Positions 34,455 to 46,628 of a stretch of 64,000 nucleotides of DNA are shown here, in pieces. Origin of the DNA: Euphorbia lathyris (lineage: Eukaryota; Streptophyta; Magnoliopsida; Malpighiales; Euphorbiaceae); the NCBI RefSeq assembly GCF_963576675.1, contig NC_088914.1, forward strand, positions 80,474,441-80,538,440. The letters are read 5' to 3'. Below the pieces are notes generated by a model. It saw only the letters and a list, made by a program, of their open reading frames with translations, was not told the DNA's origin and made no database searches. The position numbers were made by a program, and so were the translations under genes. How positions within the stretch are numbered: position 1 is the stretch's first letter; each line of letters opens with the position of its first letter.

Positions 34455-37400
34455 ATGGGGAGGATTGAGTTTTTGAAAATGACTACTGATGATGCCAAGG
34501 CAGAATTAATCGAGTCTGATATCACTCAACTCAGGGTTGCTGCTAAGAAACTCATCAATGATGCTACTAGACTCGGTGGACTCGGCTTTGGTACTTCTTT
34601 ACTCAAATGGGTCGCCTCCTTTGCTGCCATGTCAGTCTTTTTATTCTTCTTATGCGTTGTTGATTTAGTATTTGAAGTATACTTCTGTTTCGATTGTTAT
34701 GGATTTGATTCAGATCAAGGTTTAAGAATGGTTAATTGCTCCTTCAAAATTGAATCCTCATAAATGGATGATTGTTCGATGGCTTGAAAGTAGGGATGTC
34801 AATTCGGGTTCTCTGTGTCAAAATCCTGTTAGGTTAATTATGTGTTTCATATGATTATTATGAAATAAATGTCAATCGTGTGGTGTTAATCGGATTTTAT
34901 GTGTATACATACTCCAAACAGAACATTGGCCTTGATGATGAATGGTTGTCGATTCCTTAGTAAAGATGTTATCAGTTTGTACCATCTGCTTCTGATTGTG
35001 GCATCAGAAGATACCAAAATCTGCTACAGTATTACTTGTAAAAATCTAGAGAAGGAATCCTATTTTTAATTCTTTGTTTCAAGACTATATAGTTCATTCT
35101 TAGGAATTCTGAGATCTTGATGAAAGAACCTAATGATTCATGATCTTAATTGTTGTCCAGCAGCACTTGCAAGCCAACTGAGTAGTGGTGGCAATTCAGG
35201 TTATTCGTATTATGTAAAATGCAAAGGGTAAATTTCAAATAACCCCCCGTGGTTTTACTGATTTTCAGAAAAAGGAATGTGATTTACTTTTTAGCAAAAC
35301 GAGGATTCAGGTTTCGCACTTTTAATAAAATAAGGATTTTTTGAATTAATATTATTAAAACCATCTTTAACGACCTGAAAATGAAAATTTTCAAGAATTA
35401 AAGTTGTTCAATATCATATTTGCTATGGAACTACATTTTCGATTTTCGAAAATCATTTTTTTTGGAACTTTCTCTCTCTAAACATTAACTTTCTCTCTCT
35501 TTACCAAACATCATCTAAATAATCTCAAAATAAAAAAGTTGAAGAATTAAAGTTGCTTAGAATATTAGTAGTTCTTAAAATATGTCATTTTTGAAGTTGT
35601 CAATGGTGATTTTAATATATCAATCGAAAAAGTCCTTATTTTGTTAAAGTTGAAAACCTCAGTCTTCGTTTTGACAAAAAGTAAAGCACAATCCTTTATG
35701 TGAAAATTAGTGAAACTACAGGGGTTTTATTTGAAATTTATCCAAATGCAAAGAAAAATGATAATTGTGTCAATTTTATCATGTCAGTGAGTTATGTCTG
35801 TAAATTGTGTTATCATGTAAGAAATTGCCACTCCTACAACTGAGGTTGTTTTTAATTCTTGCCCAAAACGATGGTTCCTTTTTCTGCAATATGATAGGTC
35901 TAATTGGATATATACTCCATTCACAGTGAGCAAATTCATGAAAAGCAAATGTTTATTGCAGATATTTGCTGATAATAGATCGAACAAACTGGAGAACAAA
36001 CATGCTGACTGGACTCTTAGTTCCTTATATATTCTTTAGTCTTCCTTCAGGAATATTTGATTTTCTCAGGTGATAACATCTTTCATAAACAACTTATTGG
36101 CTATTGTAGTTTTCATTTATTTTTCTTGATATCTGAATAATTTTTCAGAGGTGAGGTTGGAATGTGGATTGCCTTCATCGCAGTGGTACTTAGGCTTTTC
36201 TTTCCCCGACATATCCCAGGTATTGGTTCCACTCCGCTGATTGTATGCAATTGAGTGTGCTATGTTGCTCAAGAGAATCATACTTTTCCTAGTTAAAACT
36301 ACACAACTTTAGAAGCGTTTGAGGACTATGGGAAACCCTGCCTTACATGCTATGTAATTGTTATCTTAGCATGATGTTAACCGTTCAATTTTAGGAGTAA
36401 ATTAACGTCTGCACTGCACTTTCACATCCACATCCTTCAATTCAAGTTGTGATCTTGGGACTCATGGCCTGCTGGTTTGCCATTTTGCCCGCTTTATTCC
36501 TTTTCCATGTCGGAATGCAACCAAACTGCATCTTTCTTATCTTTAGGTGAAATTGCACCAATGGCAGTGGTTACTGAAACCTTTTTTCAAGTGTTAATGA
36601 ATAATTATTTGAAATGATGTCTTTTAGGCTATGTGAACTATTGTCTTTAGCATGTTGTTAACTGTTAAGTTCATTTTTACGAGTTGGTGCATCAGAGTTT
36701 ACATCTCACACCAATGCATAACCTGCCTCACCTCAAACTAGAAGAAATAATCTATTTGCCACCATTTTCACACGCACATCCTCATATTCAAATTCTGATC
36801 TGGAGTATATGCAGCTGTTGTCCTCCTCATGTTTTCATGGCCTGCTTTTTTGCCATTTTGTCCGGTTTATGCCTTTTCCGTGTCGCAATAAGCTATGTGA
36901 ACTGTTGTCTTTAGCATGTTGTTAACTGTTAATTTCATGTTGGGAGTGGGTGCCTCGGAGTTTACATCTCACACTAATGCATAACCTGCTTCACCTAGAA
37001 CTAGAAGAAACAATATATTCGCCACCATTTTCACATGCACATCCTCATATTCGAATTCTGATCCGTAGTATATGCAGCTGTTGATCTTCTAATAATCTCA
37101 ATTCATCCATCAACATCAGAAATCAGAATACACCAGACCACTACTTGTCATGTTAAGATTGCATTAATGTTACTGAAAATAATTTTCGAGTTTTAATGAA
37201 TTTGTTCCTAATCCGTGGATTGTGGTTATGAACATTGACAGGTTGGCTGGAGATGCCAGGATCTTTAATTCTTCTTCTGGTTGTAGCTCCCAGCTTCTTT
37301 GCAGAGACATTGAAGGAGAGCTGGGTTGGTGTGCTCATATGCCTTCTCATTGGTTGCTACCTATTGCAAGAACACATCCGGGCTTCGGGCGGATTCAGGA

Positions 37401-37495
37401 ACTCTTTTACTCAAACTCATGGAATATCAAACACTGTTGGCATTATCCTTCTGATGGTTTATCCAGTTTGGGCATTGGTGCTTCACTTCATTTAG
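34455..37495 (+). CDS. COR413: Cold-regulated 413 membrane protein (COR413 family)
   Basis: Four exons (34455-34630, 35962-36069, 36149-36219, 37242-37495) encode 202 residues. All junctions are GT-AG and the frame closes. Conserved blocks are AAKKLINDATRLGGLGFG, then exon 2 YLLIIDRTNWRTNMLTGLLV, exon 3 GEVGMWIAFIAVVLRLFFPR, and exon 4 WLEMPGSLILLLVV with CYLLQEHIRASGGFRNSFTQ. Five or six hydrophobic segments fit the family's multi-pass topology. COR413 proteins are induced by cold, drought or ABA and sit in plasma or plastid membranes; the short N-terminus without transit peptide favours the plasma-membrane (PM) subgroup. Molecular function is not established. Exon 2 is short and separated by 1.3 kb of transposon-filled intron. 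Intron 3 contains a tandem triplication. Confidence 0.95.
35183..35836. mobile_element. hAT-type MITE in COR413 intron 1, exact 8-bp TSD, itself split by another MITE
   Basis: The ends TAGTGGTGGCAATT and (complemented) TAGGAGTGGCAATT are inverted. Exact 8-bp copies of CAACTGAG flank at 35175-35182 and 35837-35844. Removing the nested insertion and its duplication leaves about 127 bp. Confidence 0.9.
35226..35743. mobile_element. Mutator-like MITE nested in the hAT MITE, exact 9-bp TSD
   Basis: The ends GGGTAAATTTCAAATAA and (complemented) GGATAAATTTCAAATAA continue as long inverted arms including TTTACTTTTT and CAAAACGA. Exact 9-bp AAATGCAAA flanks it at 35217-35225 and 35744-35752. It shares its core with the element at 21705. 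Confidence 0.92.
36349..37090. repeat. Tandem triplication of a ~265-bp unit in COR413 intron 3
   Basis: Copies start at about 36349 (diverged), 36629 and 36892, each with CTATGTGAACTRTTGTCTTT, a TAGCATG..GTTAAC block, CACATCC..CATATTC and GCAGCTGTTG words. The last two are very similar with a 263-bp period. Confidence 0.85.
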
Positions 37496-37689
37496 TCATT
37501 TTATTTACATACTTGCAGATTGGAATAGTGAAAAGTTCATCAATCATTTTCCATGTCATATCTTTGAAATTTTATATCTAAGATTGCAACATTCTGGTCT
37601 GTATAAATTTTGATGGATCCTCTGCCTTTGTTTGTGATTATTAAACCTTTTGAGTTTACCTTTTGAGTTTAGCTTAGAGCATTTCCAGC

Positions 37690-38810
37690 CAACTTTGCGT
37701 GGGGCTTATTACTCACCTCGATGGAAACTCGAATGACTATGCTTACCTTATTCATGCCATTGGAGATCTTACCAATAGGAACTGGCAAGTGTCCTTGCCT
37801 CATTTTTGTAGAGAGGAAAATAGTTGTGCAGATTGGCTGGCTAATCTTGCAGATGCTTTAGGTAATTTTGTTAATTGCCCAAGTGGCCTTTGTAAGCTGT
37901 CACGGGCACAATTCCTTAGCCAATTGTCGTCCGTGCGGCACTAGCAATATTCTCCCCCGAATTGCTAGTTCAGCCTCTCCCACGTGCCTTAGCAAGCTTT
38001 GTTGCCTTAGCGAAACTGAAGTCACAAGTATAAAAAATGCACAAGAGTGTGAGGAAATAAATAAGTATTGTATTGCACACAAAGAATGCTTTACAAGGAT
38101 GTTTGAGAGCTTGGAGTTTCCAAAAAGTGATTTACAAATGACCCCTTACTCCTATTTATAGGCCTCCAAGCCTCTTAAGAATGTTCTAGAGATTTACAAG
38201 GAAAAAGAATCTAGAAAGTTCTAGGGAATACTAATTTAGAAGTGCTTGGGCCCTTCTAGGTGCTGCTGGGTGCTGCTTGGACATTGCTGGGCGAATCTGG
38301 AAGCTTCTGGGCATTGCTTGGGCAGTTGGGCAGCTTTCTGGCCCGTAGGCACAAACTGAGGTTAATTCTGCGGGCAGGGATTAACCTCTTAGCCAATTCT
38401 CGAAATTAGTAGACTTCTCTCGTGCCTTCTAGAATCTTCTGGGCTTCTCTAGATATATAAATGATGTGTGCAAAGTTTGGTGGCCATTGGATAAGCCTAA
38501 CTCCCCAAAGTAGAAATATGTGGTGTGTGGGGCTTCGTAGTGTCTGCCGAAAGACGGACCCGACTTGGTATAAGACACACTATAGGGGGGGTGTGTCTCT
38601 GCGTGTGTCAGGGATCGGCAGCGCGCCTGGCTGCCACGGGCCCGTAGGCTATCCTAATTGGTCCGGAGTGGGGGAAACTAAGCGGTCCGTTACAAAGCTC
38701 ATTGAGCAACATTTTGGGGGTCGCTTTCTCCAGATTTTGTGTTCTATAGCTTGTTGCTGCACTTTTCCATTAAAAAAAAATGCTCTTATTACTAAATTGA
38801 ACCTGTAATT
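37690..38810 (+). pseudogene. LINE RNase H fragment split by a solo LTR
   Basis: The plus frame at 37699-37897 reads HLDGNSNDYAYLIHAI, WQVSLPHFCREENSCADWLA and NLADALGNF, the RNase H end of a plant LINE. The frame resumes after the LTR at 38695 as KLIEQHFGGRF with an A-rich tail (38770). Lacking upstream RT, it is a dead 5'-truncated copy immediately downstream of COR413. Confidence 0.75.
37898..38694 (-). mobile_element. Solo LTR, 797 bp, flanked by AAGC
   Basis: On the plus strand it begins TGTCACGGGCAC and ends CGGTCCGTTACA. The flanks AAGC at 37894-37897 and 38695-38698 match. CCTATTTATAG at about 38152 is a TATA box for the minus strand, giving orientation. It contains GCTGCTTGG/GGGC-type microrepeats (38250-38330). 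Confidence 0.8.
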
Positions 38811-38881
38811 ATCTTCCTGCTAAAATATCTCTTATATACCTTGTATAAGGTGCCTTTCTGTTAGACAATAATTACATAGCC

Positions 38882-39889
38882 CATAGTTATGAAAGTCGAA
38901 AGGCGAGCCGAGGCGATAAAGTTGTAAAACAGAATAAAACTTCTAGTCTAATAATAAGATTCTAATTTCTAATAACATATTATACATCATTATCATAATT
39001 ATTAGTACTTTCTCTACCTTCCTTTTGCACATACTTTCAACAAGGATTCATTATTGTTGTAACCTTCGATGTATTAGAATTACTAATACTCATGTCCAAA
39101 AGCCTGCAAAATTTGACACTAGTAAGCTATCGTTTCGCGAACTATCATACAGTTTCACAAACTTTTATACAGTCTCATACTGTTTCACACCCTTTCTTAA
39201 ACATGCATAAATTATAACCTCCATAAACTTTCATAAATTGAAGTAATAATAATAGAAAAATAATAGTAGCATCATCAGCATAACTTTCATATATAGTATT
39301 ATGAGTAACAGTTCCATAATCAACATAACTTTCATAAAAAAATCCCAAAAATTGGGCAGCATAACAGTAGCGTCAGTCATACTAACAGAAAAATAAAGAA
39401 AGTAGAAGAGTAGAAATTTGGCCAGCATAACCGTAGCATCAGGAGGATGAAGAAAATAAAAACAAAAAACAGAGGAGAAGATTAGAGAAAAGAAAAAAAG
39501 AACAGTATCTTATAGTGCAGTGAAGTAGATTGGCGGTGATGGTTGGTCGGCTGAAGAAGATCAGCGGTGGTTGTGGTGAGAGTTTCTTTCGAGGAGAAGT
39601 TTCTTTCCTTTTTCTTCTTTTCCTTTTATCGTTAACTTACAAATCTGACATAAAACAACATTATATATATTTTTTTCTATTTTTTCTTCCAATGACCAAA
39701 GATAAAAAGTGGACCTACCGCCTTAACTACAAGAGGCGACTGTCTCTCGCCTCCGATCGCCCCTTGCCTGAGTTGGAGAGGCGGTCCCCTCTTGCAAATC
39801 GCCCGCCTACCAGCACCAGAGGTACTGGAAGGATCGCCTAGGTCGCATCTCGCCTCAGGCGACCCAAGCGAACGCCTTTCATAACTATG
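38882..39889. mobile_element. 1-kb hAT-type non-autonomous element, perfect TIR and 8-bp TSD
   Basis: CATAGTTATGAAAG at the left matches the complement of the right end CTTTCATAACTATG exactly. ACATAGCC flanks it at 38874-38881 and 39890-39897. GGCGAG/CTCGCC-rich sub-terminal arms enclose an AT-rich centre. The 103-residue ORF at 39530-39841 runs into the right arm and is not a credible gene. Confidence 0.92.
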
Positions 39890-39987
39890 ACATAGCCTAA
39901 CATGGTTTGATTGACCACATTATCGTTTTTGCTGTATTTTTTATCATGATTATTATGTGATATATATATCAGAGACATTTGATGAAT

Positions 39988-40262
39988 TAAGGGTAAATTT
40001 AGCCTTAAAGTTGAAAGACATGTTTTGTTTAGTTCAAGTTAAAATTTAGGTATCAATTCAGTTTTGAAGTTGGCAATATTTGATAAATAACCTAAATTTT
40101 AAAAAAGAATTGAGAAATTTTTTGACAAATGTTTAGATATTAAATTTGATTGTGTTTGAGCTAATTTGTTAAATATTACCAACTTCAAAATTGAGTTAGA
40201 TACTTAAACTTCAATTTGAGCTAAATTAAAATTGTCAATCAATTTCAACACTAAATTGATAG
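39988..40262. mobile_element. Small MITE with long inverted arms
   Basis: GTAAATTTAGCCTT and TTTTGAAGTTGGCAATATTT at left are mirrored by AATATTACCAACTTCAAAA and AACACTAAATTGATAG at right. The arms cover most of the 275 bp. Boundaries are approximate. Confidence 0.6.
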
Positions 40263-40379
40263 TTATTTTTTTTTTTGTATTTGGGGTAAAAGAGGTTTCC
40301 ATATCTCCATCTAAAAAGAAAAAAAAACAAAAAAACAAAATAAAAATTATTTATATTTTTGTCAGTTTTAGATTTAGGT

Positions 40380-43300
40380 TTGCGGGCATTACTCTTTCTA
40401 AGTCCCAATATAGCAAGTTAATGAGCATATTAGAAGAAAAAGATCAGCTTAAACATCATAGCTCCAATAACTATCCTAACTCTGCTAATGCACATATGGT
40501 GGGCAGTATAGTGACTGACCATGCTCCAATTGCAAATGGCAATCAGCTACAACAGAGTGCGAATAGTCCAGCGAGTTACATTCACTCTACAGGTATCACT
40601 CACAACTCTATTAGTTGGTTAACTAATCTTGATCATTATGCTTGTGCTATATTGCCTAATATTGTTGAACATATCTCTACTAAGGTAGAATGGATTCTAG
40701 ACAGTGGTGCTACAGACCATATAGTGAATAACATGGATTTGTTATATGACGTTCACACTGTTAATGCAATAGTAGTAAGATTGCCTAACGATGAACAGTT
40801 AAGGGTTACTCAAGTAGGGACAGTTAAGGTCAATAATCATTTAGTTTTGCATAATGTTCTCTACATTCCCACTTTTAGCTTCAACATTATGTCTGTTAGC
40901 AGATTATTAGAACAGCATGATGTGAATTGTGTTTTTGCATCTGATGTTTGTGAAATACATGATACAAAACTTCAGCTGATGATTGGTTTAGCTAAATTGA
41001 AAAAGGGCTTGTATGTCATACCTCATGAACATCAACCAACTGTGCCAACTGTGGCTTCCATATCTGCAGAAAAACAACAACATGTGTCTGAGTTGAATCT
41101 GTGGCATCTTAGATTGGGACACTTGCCTGTTGAAAAATTTAAATTTTTACCTCTCAATGTAAAACATTCTGCATTTTTTTTATTGTACTGTATGTCCACA
41201 GGCTAAACTCAAGCGTTTGCCTTTCCCTGTTAGTCAAAATAAAACTGAGAATATTTTTGATCTCGTACATTTAGACGTATGGGGCCCCTTTTCTGTGGAG
41301 TCTCATGCAGGTTATAGATATTTTTTTAACTATGATTGATGATTACAGTAGATATATATGGATATACTTGTTGAAAAATAAGTCTCAGGTACCTAAAGGT
41401 ATTGAGGGTTTCTATAACTTTGTAGAGACACAGTTCAACCTAAAGATTAAGTCTATCAGGAGTGACAATGCACCTGAATTACAGTTGGCTATTCTGTGCT
41501 CAGAAAAAGGCATAAAACATCAGTTTTCATGCCCTTATACTCCCCAACAGAACAGTACTGTTGAGAGGAAACATCAACACTTGCTTGCTGTTGCTAGAAC
41601 ACTTAGAATACAAGCTTCCTTACCCCTAGTTTTCTGGACCGATTGTATTATACATGCCGCCTTTCTGATAAACATCATGCCTACACCATTATTAGACAAT
41701 AGGACTCCTCATAGCATGTTATACTTAACTCAATTTGATTATACTAGTCTAAAAACTTTTGGATGTCTGGTATACAGTTATAATTTTAGACCAGGGAAAA
41801 ACAAAATGGATAATAGGGGAACACCTGGCATCTTTATGGGATACAAGCCTAATGTCAAAGGTTTTAAGGTTTTTAGTCTTCACACACAGACATATACCTT
41901 GACAAGAGATGTAAAGTTCGTTGAGCATTTATTCCCTTATGCGCAGTCTTTAGATCATAAGCCAATACCTGAGTATCAGACTATGAGCAACTCTTTTATT
42001 GAGAGTTTGTCATCTTTAGAGTATTCTGTTGTAACAACAGAAAACTATGTTCCCGTTAGTCCACCACTTACAACACCATCAGTAGCTATACCAACCCTCG
42101 AGGTTCCTGTTGAATCTTTTAGGTCTATTGAGCACAATAGCGCTATACATAGTGCTGATAATGATCCTCATACTTACATAAGTCAAGACACACAAGCAGG
42201 TCCATCAGTTGATATACCTATTCAAGGAACTAGGCAATCATCTAGGAATAAGAAGCAGCCCTCTTATCTTATTGATTACCACTGTAATCAACTTAGGAGC
42301 CATGACATAAACACTAATATCAAATATCCCATTTCCAGTGTATTATCCTATCAAATGTTAAACATTCCACATAGGAATTATGTCATGAATTTGACCATAG
42401 TGCCTGAACCAAAGAGTCACACAAAGGCTATGAAACATAATTGTTGGAAAGAAGCTATGCAGAAAGAATTAAATGCGCTAGAAGCTACTCATACCTGGAC
42501 ACTTGTTGAGTTACCTAAAGGAAAGAAAAAGGTAGGCTGCAGATGGACCTTTAAGGTTAAGCTTAAAAGTGACGGGACCCTTGAGCGATATAAGGCAAGG
42601 CTTGTCGCAAAGGGTTATACCCAAATAGAGGGTGTGGATTTCCTAGATACCTTTTCTCCTGTGGTGAAACTAACTACAGTGAGGCTTATACTTGCTATTG
42701 CAGCATTACAAGATTGGCCTTTGTACCAATGTGATGTTAACAACGCATTTCTCCATAGTAATTTGCATGAGGGAGTGTACATGGCTCTTCCTCCTGGCAT
42801 GAAGACTTCTAATCCTAATCTTGTCTGTAAGTTACAACGGTCACTTTATGGTTTGAAGCAGGCGAGTAGGTAATGGTACGAAAGGTTATCGTTATTTCTA
42901 TTTAAACACAATTACATTCAATGTTCATCTGATCATTCCCTTTTTATAAAGTACAATAATAACCTTATCACTGTCTTACTCGTGTATGTTGATGATATAA
43001 TACTCACAGGCACCAATCTAGCTGAGATAGAAAGCATCAAAAAGCACTTAGATGAGGAATTTAAAATAAAGGATCTAGGTACTCTAAAGTACTTCTTAGG
43101 CTTTGAGGTAGCTAGATCAGGAAAGGGAATTTGCATTTCTCAGCGCAAATATACTCTAGAGTTACTACCCCCATGGACCATACTGCTCGTTTTAGTAAAG
43201 ATGTAGGCGTCCCAATCCCTGATCCCACTGTGTATAGAAGGTTGATTGGCCGATTAGTATATCTGACCAATACTAGGCCGGACATAATGTATGCTGTTAA

Positions 43301-43905
43301 CACTCTTAGTCAGTTTCTACAGACACCCACTGACATTCACTTGAAAGCAGCACATAGGATTTTGCATTATATTAAAAATGATCCAGGTAAGGGGCTGTTT
43401 TATCCCTCAAGCGCACCAACTCAGAAACTACAGGCCTTCTCAGACGCAGACTAGGCTACATGTGTCGATACTAGATGCAGCATTACTGGTTACTGTATTT
43501 ACATAGGAAATGCTCTAATTTCCTGGAAAAGTAAGAAGCAAGCCACCGTGTCTCGATCCTCCATAGAAGCAGAATACAAGGCCATGTCCTCTGCAACGGC
43601 TGAAGTACAATGGATACTATACCTCATAGATGCATTGAAGATCAGTCACAACATCCCAGTACCCCTATTCTGTGATAATCTTTCCACCATATATCTAACT
43701 ACGAACTCCACATTCCATGAAAGGAGTAAACACATTGAATTGGACTGCCACTTCATTCGGGAAAAACTCCAGCAAGGAATTATAAAGCCAATTCCAGCCA
43801 CAACGAACAACCAAGCTGCGGACATATTCACTAAAGAATTAGCATCAGGACCCTTCCAACGAAATGTCACCAAGCTCAGCCTAATTTCCATATATGCCTA
43901 GCTTG
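40380..43905 (+). pseudogene. 5'-truncated Ty1/copia retrotransposon, protease-integrase-RT-RNase H
   Basis: The coding region enters in the gag-protease linker (GITLSKSQYSKLMSIL). Protease has WILDSGATDH (40690). GAG-pre-integrase has LWHLRLGHLPVEKF (41100). A frame break near 41160-41205 precedes integrase: [16 protein letters not shown] and NSTVERKHQ carry the D, D and E, followed by [14 protein letters not shown] and the GCLVY end (41270-41900). Reverse transcriptase starts [20 protein letters not shown] (42500) and keeps YVDDIILTGT (42982). RNase H ends with SIEAEYKAM, HIELDCHFIREK and ADIFTKELA (43554-43850). A stop replaces the codon before WYERL (42871), a frame break is near 43160, and DAD-stop-A is at 43452. 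The order IN before RT is copia-type. No 5' LTR or gag precedes it. Confidence 0.95.
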
Positions 43906-43916
43906 AGGGGGGGGGG

Positions 43917-44205
43917 GGTAACAAGCTATTGAAACGGCTACGTTTCATGTCAAGTAAAAACGCACCGTTTCGTTTATCAACAACGGTAACAAGAGAAGGA
44001 CTCATGGAGTTGATCTTTATAAACAGCCGCAACAATGGTTACAGCAGATAAGTTTTCGATTCTCATTCTCTTCTCCTCAATCTCTCATTCTACAATCTTC
44101 TGTAATTTTCTCTCTTCTTTTGTAATTCTTTTCTTTCCTCTGTAATTCTCTTTATCTCCAACACATTGTTGTAGATCATTCAAAGATAATAAATCCGTTT
44201 TGTTA
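43917..44205 (+). mobile_element. 3' LTR of the copia element
   Basis: A polypurine tract (GAGG followed by a 12-G run, 43905-43918) precedes GTAACAAGCTATTG, where the LTR should begin. A TATA-like TTTATAAACAG lies at 44018, followed by repeated TCTGTAATTCTC words. The right end is not exactly defined because the 5' LTR is absent. Confidence 0.65.
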
Positions 44206-45166
44206 AGATAAGATATCAAAATAGGTCTATAATTATTAGGGAAGTCTCAACTTAGAAAATCTCTAATGGTGGTAACACCCAATTGATGTCCGTAGACTCA
44301 AGTTAGATTTAAAAGTAATATCCCATTAAACTCTTTGTTACTTCACAATTTTGAGGAGTAAAAAACAAAAGAAAAAATAAACAAAAATGACTTGACAGGA
44401 ATTTAGCCACTATAAAGTAAATTTCTCTCTATACTTCCTATACTTTATGATACTAGAAGAATAAGGCCACTCTCTTATTGTGTGTTGGTAGTGATGACTA
44501 CTCTTCAATGTGTGAGTATTTATTCCAAAATATAAAGGTTGTTAAGTGATGACTATTTTCCTATGTGTGAGTGTTTATTCCAAAATATAAAGGTTGTTAC
44601 TCTATTTGATAACAAATTAAATTAAGTGACAAACTCCCTAATGGTTGAGAACAACCAAATCCCTCTTAGTAATAATGAAATAACATTCACTATGGATGCT
44701 ATTAGGCTCCACATACGAAATAGCATCAATAATGGAACGTTACATGTCATTTATATTCCTCTATTAAGTTCTGACAATTGGAAAGAAAAATTAGAACTAA
44801 ACAGAGTAATATGAATAATGTGTCTTATTTCGTTATTGAAACCTAAATTAATACTATTTTTTAAACGTTAAGCTTAGATTAGTGTTATTTATACGTGGAA
44901 ACTATATTGATACTTTCTTAAAAACTTTAGATATATTTTGATATCTTATCGCTAAAATATATGAATTTAAATTGTATCTTATTAACAATTCTAGTCTTTT
45001 TTTTTTTCCTGTGAAAATTCATTAGTCTTTTATGTATAAGTAAAATAACGTATCCATAGAAATATCAATATAGGTAAATGAATTCCAGGTAAATGACCCA
45101 TAATAATAAATAGGGAAATTTACGTAGAAATACTATTTTTAAAAATTATTTACAACTATGTCAAAC
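44206..45166. other. Intergenic DNA with a 55-bp tandem duplication
   Basis: Two 55-bp units at 44491-44545 and 44546-44600 share TTTATTCCAAAATATAAAGG. A 62-residue ORF at 44626-44814 is not recognised. Confidence 0.6.
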
Positions 45167-46056
45167 AGTGGCGAATACATGATTACTCGGTTGGAGGGGC
45201 CGATTTTACACGTGCGTTCGGGAAATTTTTTTTTTTATATATATGTGTGTTATAATTTGAATGATCAAGACCCAATTTTAAATATTAGTGTACAATTTCT
45301 CAAAATTAAGCTAGATTTCATTTAATAGTTCTAATATGTAAAAAAAAAATTGGATTTAGGGAGAGCTGAACATGTAAAAAAATTAAAATAATTGATTTAA
45401 GGAGGCCTAAAAGGCCAAAATAAAAATTAGAAATTTGGATTTATGGAGCCCTAACAGGCCAAAAAATTAGAAATTTGGATTTATAGAGGCCTAACAGACA
45501 AAAAAAAATTAGAAATTTGGATTTAGGGAGTACCTAATAGGTCCAAAATATTGCAATTTTGAATTTTGGACATGCCTAACACGTAATGGGATATATTTAA
45601 TTTTTTTATTAGTTCGATGCTAGTTTCTAAAAAATTACAACATTTTTAAATTTTTTTTATTTTTAGCTTTAAAATTTTATAATTTAATTTAAAAATTAAA
45701 TTATTTGAGTCTCAAAAATAAGAAATTAATTTTTTTAATGGAAAAGACAGAATAAAAATGAGTTCAAAAGTGTTATGAAAATAAATAAATTAATTAATAA
45801 TGGTAATATAGTTTTATAATTATTGAAAAATAAAATTTAAATAAATAAACAATTTCTAAAATAAATTGAAGTTGAGGGGAATTGAACTAGGACATTAAAA
45901 AAAAAGTAATCGTTTTTAACCATCTTATCTACCTTTTAACAATGAAATATTACTATATAAAGTCTATATGACTAATATTCGGGGGACCGAAACTATTCGT
46001 TATCATGGTAGTTCCGGTGGCTAGAGGGGCCCGGGCCCACCCCTGTCTCCGCCCCT
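45167..46056. mobile_element. Non-autonomous element with AGGGGCGGA-type ends
   Basis: The left end AGTGGCGAATACATG with GGAGGGGCC and the right end, complemented to AGGGGCGGAGACAGGGG with GGGGCCC, are imperfect inverted termini. This is a widespread plant MITE terminus type. The same terminus forms the hairpin at 48038. No clean TSD could be read. Confidence 0.6.
45330..45565. repeat. ~50-bp tandem repeat (four degenerate copies)
   Basis: ATTAGAAATTTGGATTTA followed by a GGAGGCCTAACAGGCC-like block recurs about every 45-55 bp inside the element at 45167. Confidence 0.8.
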
Positions 46057-46261
46057 TTTAGTATTTAAATTATGTCAAAGTAAGAAAATCATCATTTTTA
46101 ATATATTTTAAGGACTATGATTTATAAGTTAGGAGTTAATAATATATTTTTTTAGGGTTGGAATTCATGAATGAATTGGAGTTTAAAATTCATAAATGAA
46201 GATATAAAAATTAAGTTTTATAACAAGATATAATTTTTCATAGCTAATATGGTTTTCATAT

Positions 46262-46418
46262 AAACCCTAATAAATTGGTTACAGGTAGATATATTTTATT
46301 GGGCCTGGGAAAATTGAAGTCGGGCCTGAGCGAGTTTAGTATGTGTGGTATAGTTGTAATTTCAACCACATGTTTCGTAAATCGAAACCCTAATCCCATC
46401 AGTCTCCGCCTATAAATA
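46262..46418 (+). promoter_or_regulatory. Promoter of the snoRNA transcription unit: telo-boxes, site II, TATA
   Basis: AAACCCTAA telo-boxes lie at 46262-46270 and 46385-46393. A site II element TGGGCC is at 46300-46305 with a second CGGGCC at 46321-46326. TATAAATA is at 46411-46418. In plants the telo-box plus site II combination marks promoters of ribosomal-protein and snoRNA genes (established knowledge). Here it sits about 215 bp upstream of the U15 box C/D RNA. Confidence 0.75.
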
Positions 46419-46628
46419 CTTATTCAAAGTCCTCTTCTTCAGATCTCAAGCTTAAGCTTAGCTTCATCTAATGGCAGCGTTTTTCATCTCTATTTTGTAT
46501 GCCGATACTTCTCTTCTTCCTTCTCTCAGAGATTCGTTTCAATTATTCTTCACTGCTTAAAACTAATTTTCTTGTTTTTACTTTCTATTCTTTTTCCAGT
46601 TTTTCTACTTGATTCAGTTTTTTTATAT

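Noticed and set aside
39530..39841. 103-residue ORF
   Set aside because: It lies inside the 1-kb hAT element and runs into its inverted arm.
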